Assembly: GCA_032622095.1 (NCBI GenBank) | Contig: CP136064.1 | Coordinates: 189,953,794 to 190,017,793, forward strand | Direction: 5' to 3' | Origin: Siphonodentalium dalli | Taxonomy: Eukaryota > Mollusca > Scaphopoda > Gadilida > Siphonodentaliidae | Length of the DNA stretch: 64,000 bases | In this document: positions 10,147-22,580 of the stretch, piece after piece | How positions within the stretch are numbered: the first letter of the stretch is position 1 | Layout: each line of letters begins with the position of its first letter | The notes under the pieces: generated by a model | Seen by the model: the letters and a program-made list of their open reading frames with translations, nothing else | What the model was told of the DNA's origin: nothing | Database searches by the model: none | Position numbers and translations under genes: made by a program

Positions 10147-13100
10147 ATGTGCGTGTACAATTATACCCTCATTGACAATGTCCTCAACTCCGAAAATGTC
10201 TGTCCCTCTCGCTTAGAAAATGTAAACACAGCGCCAAGTAGTACGGGTGCACGTGGGAATTGTTTTGATCATTGCCACAACAAACAGCACGTGACACGTG
10301 AACGTGCCAATCAAGTTCCCTACAGTTCAGGACCGCATGGAAATAGTTTTGATTCCAACGATAACACACTGCACGTGACAGAATATATAATTTCAAATGA
10401 CACGCCCAAATCTGATAATCGCCCATTTGAAATCTCACACGAATATACGTATGATGTCGGCCATGACCTATTTGATACCAAGAGTACGCACACATGCAAC
10501 GCTATTGATCAACCACATACCCACAATGAAGTGTCGGACATTCTCAGATGCGTTCGAGAAAACTTAGATGTTTTAGAAACTATTACCAATAGCGGCGAAA
10601 ATGTATATGATTGTTTTGATCATGTACATATTGAACAGTCTGGTAGTAGTGACACGCCTACTACTAACAGCTTCAATGACCTCCCGTTCATGTATAATCT
10701 CTCGAGCGCCGTTAGCCAATTCGATACCGTTACAGTTGATTGTACTCAGCGAGAACAAAGTTTGCATACGTTACGTGCCGACACATGCGACTCAACGCAA
10801 ATTTGTTTTGATTATCACAGTGACAAGAATCACGTGTCCATGAGCGCTTCTTCGCATTCAAACTCGAGTATATCTGGTTCGATTCATACGCAGCATTTAA
10901 ACGTGAACTGTAACTATATTGACTTGCCACCTCCATTAGAAGCACCGTACGTCTTACGAAATGTTCTAGAAACTATGTCATGTCAAGAAAGTATCACAGC
11001 AGACCACACACCACGCGAATGTATACAAAACCTGTCCAATGCAGACTATTTTTATTCAGACAATAAAGCAATCAGTGCAGATAATAAACATTTACCGCTA
11101 GCATTGTACACAACAGAAGTCAGGGACGTGGATTCGGGTAAAACACACACATCCGAAACCGACTACGAATACAATATTATACGGGACAGAATAATGAACT
11201 ATGGGCAAGTGACAAACAGTGATGAATCCAATATGTTATATTTATTATCCGATGGAAAAGTTGATGTTTTAACATTTAATTCCGATATAAAACTGAACTC
11301 GCGCACGAGTAGCACATGCATTGCACCTACGGTTTCGGTTATCGCCGATAATATTTCGCTGGATCCTCACAAACAAAATGACGAACCACGCATGTGTAGT
11401 ATTAATTATGAGCTGTCGAATGTCCTCCGAGAAGCTCGAGAAACTATATATGACTCAATTGATACATGTACACCGATAACAGATACACATACAAGCAACA
11501 CATATATGATTGATTCAGATCCGTCAATTGTATCGCACCACTTGAAAATACTTACCTTGAACGTGTGTGGCCTTAGACGACGGTTGAAATATCCTGAATT
11601 TTGTAATTTGTGTGAAAATCATGACATACTGTGTTTCGTAGATACAAAAACGGACGATTGCGACCAACATGTATTAGAATTATCGGGTTTCACGTTATTC
11701 ATGAAAAATAGAAAAACACTGTCAAACATTCGATCAGGTGGTATTGTCATCGGATTGAGAAATGAAATAATTAGTTTTTCAAATATTATAGATACTGATT
11801 CTAAATACGTCAGCTGGGTAGAGATAAAGAAAATTAACTCATCAACTGGACTTGTCTCTCATATTATAATTGGAGTTGTGTACATACCTCCCGAAGGAAG
11901 CAGATATACAGCTAAGGACTCTTTCGATGAAATAGTGAGCGAATGTATTGCACTGACTAACCGAACGAATAACATTTTTCTTACAGGTGATTTTAATGCT
12001 CGAACTGCTTCCGACCTCGATGTTTGTATTGATGACACCGAAGAAAATATGTTAGGGGCTAATTTACCACCTGTGCTTAACTTGAGCTACGAACAATTAT
12101 TTTATCTTGACATCACAAACACACCCTTAATAAGAGAGAGCCAGGATGGCTCTATGGATCAATATGGGCGATTACTCCTAAATACATGTCAACACAATGG
12201 ATTTCTCATACTAAACGGTAGATTTGGTAGCGATTGCGGAATTGGAAACTTGACATGCCGCGATGCTTCCGTAGTTGATTATACAATTTGTTCGGCTGTA
12301 GCCCTCCCATTGGTTAAAGACTTTCAAGTATGTCCGTTCAGCTCAGTGTTTTCTGATGTTCACTGCCCATTGTCTACGCATTTGGTCTTTGCAGATAATA
12401 GGGAAACCATACCTGAACCATCAGTGCACGTGAACCATAATAGACAATGGGACACATGTAAAATATCTGATTTTTTATCGAATATCGATGTAACTACACT
12501 AAATGAGATACACAAGACGCCAGATTCCTACTCATCGAATAGTGTGACGCCAGTACAAATTAATACGATTGTTAAATCTGTTACCGGTGTGTTCATTAAA
12601 TCAGCCGAGCATTCATTCGGCACACGCACGCCCCTCCACGTAAAACTAAGAACTCGCATACAGCAAACAAGCCATGGTTCAATAAAGCATGTCGAGACGC
12701 ACGCCGAGCTTATCGTAAAGCGATACGTGAATATAAATCGCGACGAGATACTCCCACTGAAATAGAAATGAAACGAACCTCGCGTGCTTATAAACAGCAA
12801 ATGGACAAAGCTATAAATCATCACCGCGAGGCAATATCTAGAGATATGGCGGAAATGAAACGTTTTAATTCTCGAGAATTCTGGAGAAGATTTAAAGATT
12901 TTACACCACAACGGCGTCTGAATATAAATTTGACCACTCTCGAAAATTATTTCCGCCGCATTAATGCTATTACTTACGAAGATGACGTTGCTCTAGATAT
13001 ATATATTGGTCAGAATTCGAATCTGAATCCAAACACAGACCTGAATAAAGTCATTACCCGCGAAGAAATAAGCCACGCCATTAAAAGCTTAAAAAATGGG

Positions 13101-15026
13101 AAATCCTCAGGTCATGATGGTATAATGAATGAGTATATAAAATGTACTTCTGAAATGATGATGGAACTTTATTACAAGCTTTTTAATGTAATTCTTGATT
13201 CTGGTGTAATACCAGAATATTGGGTACTGGGATCGATTATTCCCTTATACAAGAACAAGGGCGAATCTACTGATCCTAATAATTACAGGCCAATCACGAT
13301 TCTCAGTTGTCTCGGTAAAGTCTTTACAAAAATTTTGTCAAACCGTTTAAGTATATACACCGAGGAACATAGTACTATTTCTGAGAACCAAGCGGGATTT
13401 AGAAAAAATCATTCCACTGTGGATAATATTTTCATATTACACCTTATTTCTGAGATTAACAGGAAATTAAACAAGAAACTAATATGCGCCTTCATCGATT
13501 TCAAAAAGGCATTTGACATGGTATGGAGGCAAGGATTATGGTATAAGTTGATTAAATCTGGAATTAATGGAATTTTTTTGAAAATAGTTCAAAATATGTA
13601 CCAACACATTATGTCTTGCGTTCAGTTAAATGGCAACCGTTCTGAATATTTCCCATGTTTATCTGGTGTTAGACAGGTCACAAGGAGAAATCTATCACCT
13701 CTCCTCTTCTCGTTATACCTCAATGATATGGAATGTTACTTGTCCAAACAAAATGTGATCGGCTTACGTAAAGTTAACAGTGAAATTGAGAACAGGCTGG
13801 GCTGTTACCTGAAAATATTCTTAATATTATACGCTGATGATACTGTAATCATGGCCGAGACACCAAAGACACTACAAAAACAATAAAATGAATTTGAAAA
13901 ATATTGCAACAAGTGGAAGTTGACGGTTAATACTGATAAGACTAAAATTCTGAACCTGTCGAAAAGTAGCCTCCCAAAGAAAACGAAATTCATATTTAAA
14001 GGGAGTAAGATTGATATTGTCAAACAGTTTAACTACCTAGGTATAAGTTTCTGCAAATCTGGCTCATTCAACCCAACTAAAAAGATATTAACGGACAAGG
14101 CCACGCGAGCCATGTATTCCATTGTAGGTAAGTCACGGAAACATTGTTTATTCATCAGTAATCAGCTCGACCTATTTGATACATACGTGACACCCATTCT
14201 CCTTTATGGCTGTGAGGTATGGGGGTTCGATAATAATGACATACTCGAGAGCGTACAAAGAAAATTCATAAAACATATTCTTGGACTGAGACCGTCGACC
14301 CCAAATTTTATGATATATGGTGAAAGTGGCAAACTACCACTTGAAATAATGATTAAAGTCAGAATGGTTAAATATTGGTGCAATGTTGTCAATAGTGGCG
14401 CTGATCGATTTCCCAAAGTTCTACTGAAATTGGCACAATCCATATCTGACGACCCCAATTTTCAAGATAGCAGTTTCCCCTGGCTAAACCGAATACAGGG
14501 GTTACTAGATGATTTTAATCAGCCACACATTTGGTGCCCAGGACGTGTAACTGACGTTAACCAATTAGTCTCATACGTGAAATGCGGTCTAATATCAGAA
14601 TTCAGAGATACACGGGAGAGAGATATCCACAATAGCAGTCGGGGTAGAATTTACCGAATATTTAAACACAGTATATCCTTTGAAAGTTATCTCGACATCC
14701 TGAATCACACCAATAGAAGTTTATTGTGTAAATTCCGTACGAGTAACCATAAACTACCAATCGAGACAGGGCGGTGGAATGGCTCTGATCGCCGTGACCG
14801 GATTTGCCCATTATGTGACTCTGGGGAAGTAGGAGACGAATTCCACTACCTTTTTAGCTGCACAGATCTAAAAATTCATCGGAATCGCTTGTTATCCCAA
14901 CTCATGGGAAGACCAATAAATACCATAGTGATGAGCGAACTCATGAATGAACAAAATCCGAAGGGTCTCCGCAAATTATGCGATTTCATCAAGTTAGTAA
15001 ACCGCAAAATTTCTGACAGTCAGTGA
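10147..15026 (+). pseudogene. LINE ORF2: APE endonuclease, reverse transcriptase, C-terminal zinc motif
   Basis: Residues 1 to about 460 form an Asn/His/Ser/Thr-rich N-terminal extension with loosely repeated CFDH/CFDY phrases and no known domain. The APE endonuclease starts near 11551 (LTLNVCGL) and continues with YIPP, GDFNAR (about 11986), SVVDYTICS and SDVHCPL (about 12352). A frameshift between about 12580 and 12650 moves the product to a second frame, where NKPWFNKACRDARRAY leads into the RT. RT motifs are YRPITILSC, FIDFKKAFD (about 13492) and YADD (13830-13841). A damaged region reads RQVTRRNLSP where the sister LINE has RQGANLSP. An in-frame TAA at 13884-13886 follows, then the thumb/connection and a C-x2-C...H-x4-C zinc motif (about 14806-14863). 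The copy is inactive. Translation start at 10147 is the first ATG in the frame and is not certain. Confidence 0.93.
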
Positions 15027-15450
15027 ATAAGCACTTAAGTTAACTTAGATTTATTTCAGAGTTGTTGTTGCTGCTGTTGTTGTTGATATTATTATTACTA
15101 TTAGTAGGGTTCTTTATGATACTATCGTTTGTGCTAATCAAATCACCGATTAAGATCCCAAGCATAAGGACTTATTGATAAATGATTTGAAGTTAATATA
15201 TATAGACTCGTGGCAGTATACAAGAATATATATACATAATTATGTTAAATTATTTATACACATCTGCGGATGCATGTTTGTTTATATTGAATGTATTTGA
15301 CGTATATAACACTTATATATAGTGACGAAAATTGTTCACCGGAAGTCCACATGTTATTGTATATAATGTACATATTGTAAATGTGTTTTCTCCATACCAT
15401 TATTATAAGGTGATGAGAATAAAGAATTGAATTGAATTGAATTGAATTGA
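15027..15450 (+). other. LINE 3' UTR and GAATT-repeat tail
   Basis: AT-rich, with a TTG/CTG-like run at 15061-15085. It ends GATGAGAATAAAGAATTG followed by about five GAATT units to 15450. The tail phrase is shared with the arms of the palindromic element at 6785-8758. Confidence 0.8.
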
Positions 15451-16029
15451 CTCTGTAACCCACAGCTTGTTCGCGAGTCTGATTTTGATTCGACTGGTGA
15501 GTAACATAATTTTTGTTTGCAACAACCCCTGAAGACTTGTTCATTTGAGTATATCTCTCGTCTCAGTTGCATGCAAATGTGTTTCACTTCTAGTAGAACG
15601 ACCGATCTCTTTCATTTCATCGCAATCACCATCAACATTTGATTGCTTCAAAGAAACAAGTAGATTGCATGAATAAATGACTCGCTTGCGTTCTATTTCT
15701 CTGCATAGTTACCGTCCATCACTTTCTTCATCTCTGTATATTTCCTCTTGGTTTCTGCTCTTGATACCACCATGAATGAGTGGGAAACTGAAAATGGAAC
15801 TAGGTCTGAGCTCCCTAAATAAAAACAATACATATCAACAGGCATTTAAAGAATTTCGGGGTTCTTATACGGATGACATGTGTCGTTGCTGATGGATCTA
15901 AATCAAACGAATCTGGCCATAACATAAATCATCAGGCCATGTAGTCTCGTCGTATTTCGGAGTTCGTATACGGATAAGACAGATGTCGTCGCTGATGGAT
16001 CTAAAACAGACTTACAAGGTTTATGCAGG
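15451..16029. other. Intergenic, nothing recognised
   Basis: Unique-looking sequence with two short similar phrases (TCGTCGTATTTCGGAGTTC and a near copy of GTCGCTGATGGATCTAAA at about 15885 and 15990). No gene seen. Confidence 0.4.
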
Positions 16030-16037
16030 CACATACC

Positions 16038-17008
16038 CAGAGACGTGGCGACAGGGGGGGTGTTTCCCCCCAACTTTGGTCAAATTTTTCAACAGTTGGA
16101 AATTTCATACATGCCAAAACATTAGTTGGAAATTTCAGACCAACAATGGGTTGAAAATGTTCTTGTAGTTTGCTTTTCTAACAATTTATTGGGGGGAATT
16201 AATTGCTTTTGGACCAATATTTGCATATTTTCCTATTTTTTGTCAAAATTTTGGACTGAAATGGTCATCAGTTGGAAATTTTCCAACCTTAGGGTGGGGG
16301 TGACAGGTTGGAAATTTCTAACACTTGGAAAGCTTGTGTCCTGGTCCCTCCAGTCAAAAACTGCTAGTTAATTTAAGAAAACAATATTGTCATACATTTG
16401 GTCAACATTGTCATCAGTTGGAAATTTTCCAACCTAAGTGGGGGTGTCAGGTTTGAAATTTCCAACTCTAGGAAGGCTTGAGGCTAGTCTAGATGCTAGG
16501 ATTTTGCGATTTTCTTGTTCAGATTTCAAAATGTCATTGTTGGAGAATTTTCCAACCTGAGGGGGCGTATGAGGTTTGAAATTTCCAACACTATTGGAAA
16601 GCTTCAGTTGAGGCCAGTCTAAATGCTAGGATTGGCAATTTTCTTGTATAGTTTTCAAAATTTTCTCACACCGAGCCGAACAACCATGGTCGGCCCGGTG
16701 TGTCCTGGTCTCTTGTCCGTAGCCGTTTGCATTTGTCTGGTGTTAGACCTAGATGTTAGGATTTATGCAAATTTTCAGGTTAAAATATCTGAATGTTCTC
16801 ATACCGGGAATATAGAACCATGGTTTGTGAATATATATGATTTAGGCCTGAGCACTGAGGTGCAAGGGGGTGCAAATGGAATTATGCAAAAAAAACTTGT
16901 GTTTGGTCTGATTCTGATTCAGAGGGGGGGGGGGGGGGGTGCAGTTGGAATTTTGGAATTTCCCCAAGGTGGGTACCCCCCAACGGAGACCCTCTAGCCA
17001 CGTCCCTG
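16038..17008 (-). mobile_element. hAT-like non-autonomous DNA transposon, copy 2
   Basis: Inverted relative to the copy at 864-2038. Ends are CAGAGACGTGGCGACAGGGG on the left and CCCTCTAGCCACGTCCCTG on the right. A perfect 8-bp target duplication CACATACC lies at 16030-16037 and 17009-17016. It keeps the G/C homopolymer tracts near both ends, the GGAAATTTCC phrases and the CCATGGTCGGCCCGG hairpin (about 16684). No transposase ORF. Confidence 0.88.
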
Positions 17009-17019
17009 CACATACCGGG

Positions 17020-17240
17020 CTTGTTTTTTTCGTGTGTGATAGTTTCGCTTTCATGGTTCATGCGAAAGTCATTTACGTTCCGCATGCGACGCGTGTTCCA
17101 AAACGAATTTATAAATATGGAACAGGAACACTGGATTTTAACAAGCGTGTAATATATACAACAACATTTAATCGTCCGACTTATTTTAATACCCGGCACC
17201 CAACCGGGGTGTAACGAAGTCGAGCATCAGTAAGTACAAT
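17020..17240 (+). other. Possible upstream exon region
   Basis: A frame containing MVHAKVIYVPHATRVPKRIY runs to a TAA at 17212-17214, and a good donor (CA/GTAAGT) lies at about 17228. The open frame does not pass cleanly across that donor to the next exon-like block, so a gene model is not supported. Confidence 0.25.
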
Positions 17241-17295
17241 TTGATTATTTACATATCCAAGCTCCATTATATGTAGAGTTCTCTTTCCTCCCACA

Positions 17296-17508
17296 GGATG
17301 TCATGACACTGAATTTATCTTGTACCTTCGACCAAAGGATAGGAATCACGGAACTAAATGGTTTCCCATAGGCGACAGTGTTAACGTTTCGGCCAAATTC
17401 GCTGAATTGAAGCCTGCAGGCCATACCAGTGATGTTTACACAGCTAGATTGACACCAGTTGATCACGAAAATGCAAGAAAAATCATAGGTCATGTGTTTA
17501 CTTTTTAA
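17296..17508 (+). CDS. Exon-like open frame, function unknown
   Basis: A strong acceptor (CTCTTTCCTCCCACAG) is followed by about 70 codons ending in TAA. The frame begins CHDTEFILYLRPKDRN and ends ARKIIGHVFTF. The biased composition and acceptor argue for a real or recently functional terminal exon. No family was recognised and no compatible upstream exon was found, so it could also be an old transposon fragment. Confidence 0.35.
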   Translation, partial: GCHDTEFILYLRPKDRNHGTKWFPIGDSVNVSAKFAELKPAGHTSDVYTARLTPVDHENARKIIGHVFTF

Positions 17509-18405
17509 AATAAATCCCCAAGTGTATGACAGGGCTATCTCACAGCCAAATTTGATCTGGAAAAACCCAGATCTACAACAGCTAGTTAAATACATTTCCC
17601 GCTCACAAAAATCCGTTCCCCCATTCATTCACCAGTTTAAATTATTTAGATATTATGTACAAATCAAATAAACGCGATGTCATCCTTTAATAACGTGTCG
17701 CATGTATCAGGTGAAGGTCATTCTTCAGTTACCTTCACCTTTAGCATTCCACGGTGTACTCGCTCCCCGACTCTAGAACACATTTAGCTCCCTGATTCCA
17801 GGAAGGAGGTCGCTTACTCAAAATCGTCTCTTTAGTAGTGTCCACGTACGGTTCGTTTTTAAATGTCAGTGGTATATGCAGCATGCAGGACTAAAATTAT
17901 CACATGTATACATACATTATATAAAGAGGTACTATACACTACATCCGATCATTTATGGGACCATCTTATTTTATACTCAACATAATATATGCAAGAAATG
18001 AATGAATTTGAGCCATGTTTAGTGTCCAGTCAACCTTTAAGGACAAAACCACATTACATTTGCAACCGCATACCGTGGACCCAGAGCAATTTGCAAACTG
18101 GTAATTCTCATAAATATAGGATTCGAATACCCTACTCATACAACAAGCGTTGTCTTTGTCGCATTTCTTATAGCCACACTGGAACACACACGAAATAAAT
18201 GGTGACACTGTGGTTTATGCAATACAAATTGTTTTTCCATGCATATTCAACAAACATTATCGTCACTGTAGCTCTGAGTGCCTCATAAAATAAATGACAA
18301 AAAAATATAGAAATAGTACCACACTTCGAGGTGTTGTGTGTGGGGATACTTTCACTCGTGTCTGCACTTAATAATCACCGAAAGTTACCCCTAATTGGAT
18401 AAATG
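17509..18405. other. Intergenic, nothing recognised
   Basis: No convincing ORF or repeat. Short frames at 17966-18208 overlap on both strands without known domains. Confidence 0.4.
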
Positions 18406-18409
18406 TATG

Positions 18410-19850
18410 ATTCGTGCATTAATATAATTAATCATAAAATTTGTCATGGCTGTTGAAATTGGAATGTAGATGGGAACGAACCATTTTGGGGTCATTCGGA
18501 CAAAAAACATGGCCGCCAGTGGCCATCTTGGATTTCAAAATTTAATCCATTAGCACGGGCCACAGGTCGTACTGTTCGTCTGATCATCATGAAATTTGTC
18601 ATGGATGATAATATTGACATGTAGATGGGAATTTTGGGGTAATTCGGCCAAAAAACATGGCCACCAGCAGCCATCTTGGATTTTACTCTTTGTACGACTA
18701 AATTCCTTAGCACGGGCTGCAGGTCGTACCTTTAGTCTGATCATCATAAAATTTATCATGGATATTAAAGGTACTCATCTCAACAGATTCCAACAACAAC
18801 AATCCGACCAGAGGGTCCTATATTACTATTTCTTTGGCTTTGGGGGTAAAACATATTTGATTCGAGTCGAGGAACCCATCAAACAAAGCTCAGAGTTATT
18901 AGATATTGATTTTTGAAATTTGTTATTTACTCGAGATGAGTACTAATAATTGCCTTCAACTGCCTTAACCTGCTCGGGATGTGTACACCAAAATCTATTC
19001 AAACAGACAAGGATGGATAACTCTAAAATCAAGTGGTAATAATAACGCAATTTTGACTGAGTTCTGGGCCAGAAAGTATTCCCGATAATGAAAAATATTA
19101 GATTATAAAATCGATATCTAACAAATCTGAGCTTTGATTGGTGACTTCCTCGACTCGAATCAAATATTTTTTACACCCGAAGCCATTGAAATAGTAATTG
19201 AGAGGAGTTTTATCGGATTGAGTACCTTTAACAATGACTGTAGATGGGAACGAGTAATTTTGGGGTCATTCGGCCAAAAAAACATGGTCGCCAGCAGCCA
19301 TCTTGGATTTTACTCTTAATAATAGTGTATGACTAAATCCTTTAGCACGGGCTACATGTCCTACTTTTGGTCTGATCATCATAAAATTTGTCAAGAATGT
19401 TAATAATGACATGTAGATGGGAAAGGAGTCATTTTGGGGTCATTCGGCCAAATAACATGGCCGCCAGCAGCCATCTTGGATTTTGCTCTTTGTATGACTA
19501 AATCCTTTAGCATGGGCTACAGGTCGTACCTTTAGTCTGATCATCATAAATTTTTTCATGGCTGTTGAAATTGGAATGTAGATGGGAACGAGTCATTTTG
19601 GGGTTATTCGGACAAAAAACATGGCTGCCAGCGGCCATATTGGATTTCATAATTCAATCCATTAGCACGGACTACAGGTCGTACTGTTCATCTGATCATC
19701 ATGACATTTGTCGTGGGTGTTAATATTGACTTGTAAATGGGAACGAGTTATTTTGGGGTCATTCGGCCAAAAAACATGGCCACCGGCAGCCATCTTAGAT
19801 TTTACTCTTTGTATGACTAAATCCTTTAGCATGGGCTACAGGTCGTACCC
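18410..19850 (+). repeat. ~155-bp tandem repeat array with GCCATCTTGG motif, split by a MITE
   Basis: Units carry TAGATGGGAACGAG, TTTTGGGGTCATTCGGCCA, AACATGGCCGCCAGCAGCC and CATCTTGGATTTTACTCTTT, then CAGGTCGTAC and CTGATCATCATAAAATTTGT. The first two starts are at 18469 and 18621, a 152-bp period. Related single units occur at 22600-22790 and 31900-32320. The array is interrupted at 18765-19231 by a foldback MITE. Non-coding. Confidence 0.85.
18765..19231. mobile_element. TTAA-flanked foldback MITE, copy 1
   Basis: Flanked by TTAA on both sides (18765-18768, 19228-19231). The right end TCGGATTGAGTACCT is inverted relative to the left end AGGTACTC. The interior folds back: TTGATTCGAGTCGAGGAA (about 18847) mirrors TTCCTCGACTCGAATCAA (about 19146). 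A TTAA target suggests a piggyBac- or Kolobok-type source transposase. A second copy lies at 36779-37266. Confidence 0.82.
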
Positions 19851-20585
19851 CAAACAGCTATCAATGCTTTATTCTCTCATCCAAGTTAATACATGTATAA
19901 CATAAGGATATTGAGATATAGAATTATATAAACAATAGATATATAGAAATATTATACAATAGATATGTACATATGGTTCCGGGTCGATGGTATGTTGAAA
20001 TTCGATGAATGTATTCCGAGTTTTATTCTGACATCGCTACTATAGCTTATTTTCGCCAAGAGTAATGGCGGCGCAATCTCGTGTGAAACCTTGTTGGTTG
20101 GAGTAAACTATTTAATCGCAACGCTGTTGATGTCTTCACAGTCACAGGTGTGTTTAGATTTAGGTACAAATAATATGGTTACTACATGTAGGTCGTCAAT
20201 TTTAGTATTTATACCATCGATGATTGCCATATCGTTCACTAGTGACTATCGTATAATTGATTCCGGGAACCATACATATATACTAATATACCTACATAAA
20301 AGCCAAGTATTAATGTCATACCGTATGACTATTTAAATAATCAATTATAACTGATATAAATGTAAATATACTTGAATCTTCATTGCGCTTATTGGCAGGT
20401 ATTTACTTTAATTCTTGGTTCACATCCATTCATCAATGTGGATGCTCAGCTAGCTAAATTCAGCAGAAAGTTTGAGACTTTCTGTCAAATCCCGCATCTG
20501 ACCATCACCATAGATGAATGAATGTTAATCCGTGTCGAATATACACATATATCATAGCAGATCAGAATTAGACAGATTCATGACG
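19851..20585. other. Intergenic, probably includes LINE 3' flank
   Basis: AT-rich, no gene. The part just left of 20601 should hold the 3' UTR of the minus-strand LINE, but the GATGAGAATAAAG tail seen in the plus-strand LINE was not found. Confidence 0.4.
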
Positions 20586-20600
20586 AGAGATTTTGATGCA

Positions 20601-22580
20601 TTAATTGTGATCTGAGAATACGTTCGTGATGATCCGAATGAAAGAACAAAGTCTGCGTAGTAATATGGGATTCTTCATATTGAGAATTTCATTTATCGCG
20701 GTAGCATTTATTCGTCTACTATATTTTGGTTGTAAAAAGCGTTTTCTTACATCCGCAAAGAACTCACATTCCAATAAATAATGAAATTCATCAGCAATGT
20801 ATTTGTGACACTTTGGGCATATTCTGTCAGCGATATCAATATTATTCCATCGGCCCGTCTCTATAGGTAGCTGGTGGTTACATGTACGGAATCTGCATAA
20901 TGTTAACCGGTTTCTGGTATCAAGAATGCTCAAGTAATCTTCAAAATTGATATCTTGTTTGAACATTTTGTATATAATTCCCCTACTGCCCGAGGCTTCT
21001 ATATCATTTTTCCATTTATTACGGAATCTACAAATAAGGTTGCACTCAATGTATGTGAGTAATCGCTCAGTACAGGGAATTTTACCTATATCCATTAAGT
21101 GGATCTGACCACATTCTGTTAAAGTTTGCTTAACTTTGTTTATCCACGTGAAATTAGAGGATGAGACATTACTGAGTTTTAGCGCCAACATATATAATAT
21201 TTTACAATATCTATTACAATTCATATTTACTACTTTCAACCAATACTTCACCACGCGCATGTTTATTAATATATCAATTGGCATACGGCCGCTCTCTCCA
21301 TACAACATATAATTGCATGTGGATGGTTTTAGCCGTAAAATAAACTTACAAAATTTTCTATGTATATTCTCAATTATATCATTATTTCCTGTACCCCAAA
21401 TTTCAGATCCATAAGCAAGTATGGGTACAACTTGTGCATCAAATAAATCAAATTGGTCCTTTACCGAAAGGCAGTGTGCTCTTGATTTGGTGATTATAGC
21501 GTACATTGCTCTAGTGGCTTTATCTACAAGCACCTTCTTTGCCTCCGTATATGAACCAGATTTAGTATGTATTATTCCCAGGTAATTAAATTTTTTAACA
21601 ACTTCAATTTCCCTCCCATTATAGAAAATTTTTCTCTTTTTTGGAAGGCTACGCTTTGATATCAACATTATTTTAGTTTTATCGACATTAACTGTTAATT
21701 TCCACATTTCACAGTACTTATAGAATGAATCCAAAGCAGTTTGCAATTTTGCAGGTGTTTCTGCCATTAGTACAGTATCATCTGCATACAAAATTACAAA
21801 AAGTTTCATATAGATGTTTTCAATATCATTCGACAATTTTGGCAGACCAATAACTCCTGTATTTGTCAGATAAGATTCCAAGTCGTTTACGTACAGTGCA
21901 AAGAGTATTGGTGAAAGATTTGCACCTTGTCGGACACCAGATAAAAATGGAAAGTAATTGGAGTGCTCATTTCCTAGTTGAACTTTGGACTTAATGTTCG
22001 AGTACATATTGCAAATGACTTTAAATATTTTTCCATTAACACCGTTAGATAGAAGTTTGTGCCATAGTCCCTGTCTCCATACTTTATCAAATGCTTTTTC
22101 AAAATCAATGAATGCACAATATAAGCTTCTGTTGAGTGACCTAGTAATTTCTGTCAGCATGTGAAGAACAAAGATATTATCAACTGTGGAATATCCTTTT
22201 CTGAAACCGGATTGATTTTCTTTCATTACTTCATGTTCTTCTAGATATTTGTTGATCCTATTTGATAATATTTTGGTAAATAATTTCCCAAAACAACTGA
22301 GTAAAGTAATTGGTCTATAGTTTTCAGGGTCGCTTGAATCTCCTTTATTTTTATATATGGGGATAATGGTTCCAATTCCCCATGAATCAGGTATACACCC
22401 AGAATCCAAGACTAGATTAAAAAGTTTACAGTATATGTCTTTAAGTGTATCAGCCGAGGCTTTTATAAATTCATTTAATATTCCGTCATCTCCAGGTGAT
22501 TTATTATTACTGAGACTAGCGATCGTCATTTTTATTTCCTCGTCTGTAATAGGTTTGTTAAGTGTGTCATTCCCATGCGT
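20601..22580 (-). mobile_element. 5'-truncated CR1/Jockey-type LINE with intact RT frame
   Basis: A 642-residue frame (22529 to 20601) begins in the RT fingers and runs without stops to the end. Motifs are NKSPGDDGILNEF near the start, YRPITLLSC, FIDFEKAFD (about residue 140), RQGANLSP, YADD (residues 248-251, at 21777-21788) and NYLGI. The C-terminal zinc motif C-x2-C...H-x4-C lies near residues 570-590, preceded by QLPIETGRW. In-frame residues (DTLNKPITDEEIK) continue upstream to about 22580, where the sequence passes into the ~155-bp repeat, marking the truncation. It is the same clade as the plus-strand LINE but a separate subfamily by eye. The first methionine is internal. Lacking the endonuclease, it is not autonomous. 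Confidence 0.93.

Larger units (their letters stand above)
6481..15450 (+). mobile_element. CR1/Jockey-type non-LTR retrotransposon (LINE), near full length, interrupted
   Basis: The element begins near GGCTTCCGGTTAAGATGGCG and ends in GATGAGAATAAAGAATTG plus a GAATT-repeat tail (to 15450). Short-repeat tails instead of poly(A) are usual for CR1/L2-like LINEs. Without the 1.97-kb insertion at 6785-8758 it is about 7.0 kb. ORF1 carries zinc knuckles and an SGNH esterase domain. ORF2 carries an APE endonuclease, RT and a C-terminal zinc motif. Both ORFs have stops or frameshifts, so this copy is dead. The 5' boundary is inferred; no target duplication was found. Confidence 0.92.

Noticed and set aside
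18410-19850. A CRISPR-like or gene-family array
   Set aside because: Eukaryotic ~155-bp repeat with diverged units and no spacers; no coding frame is conserved between units.
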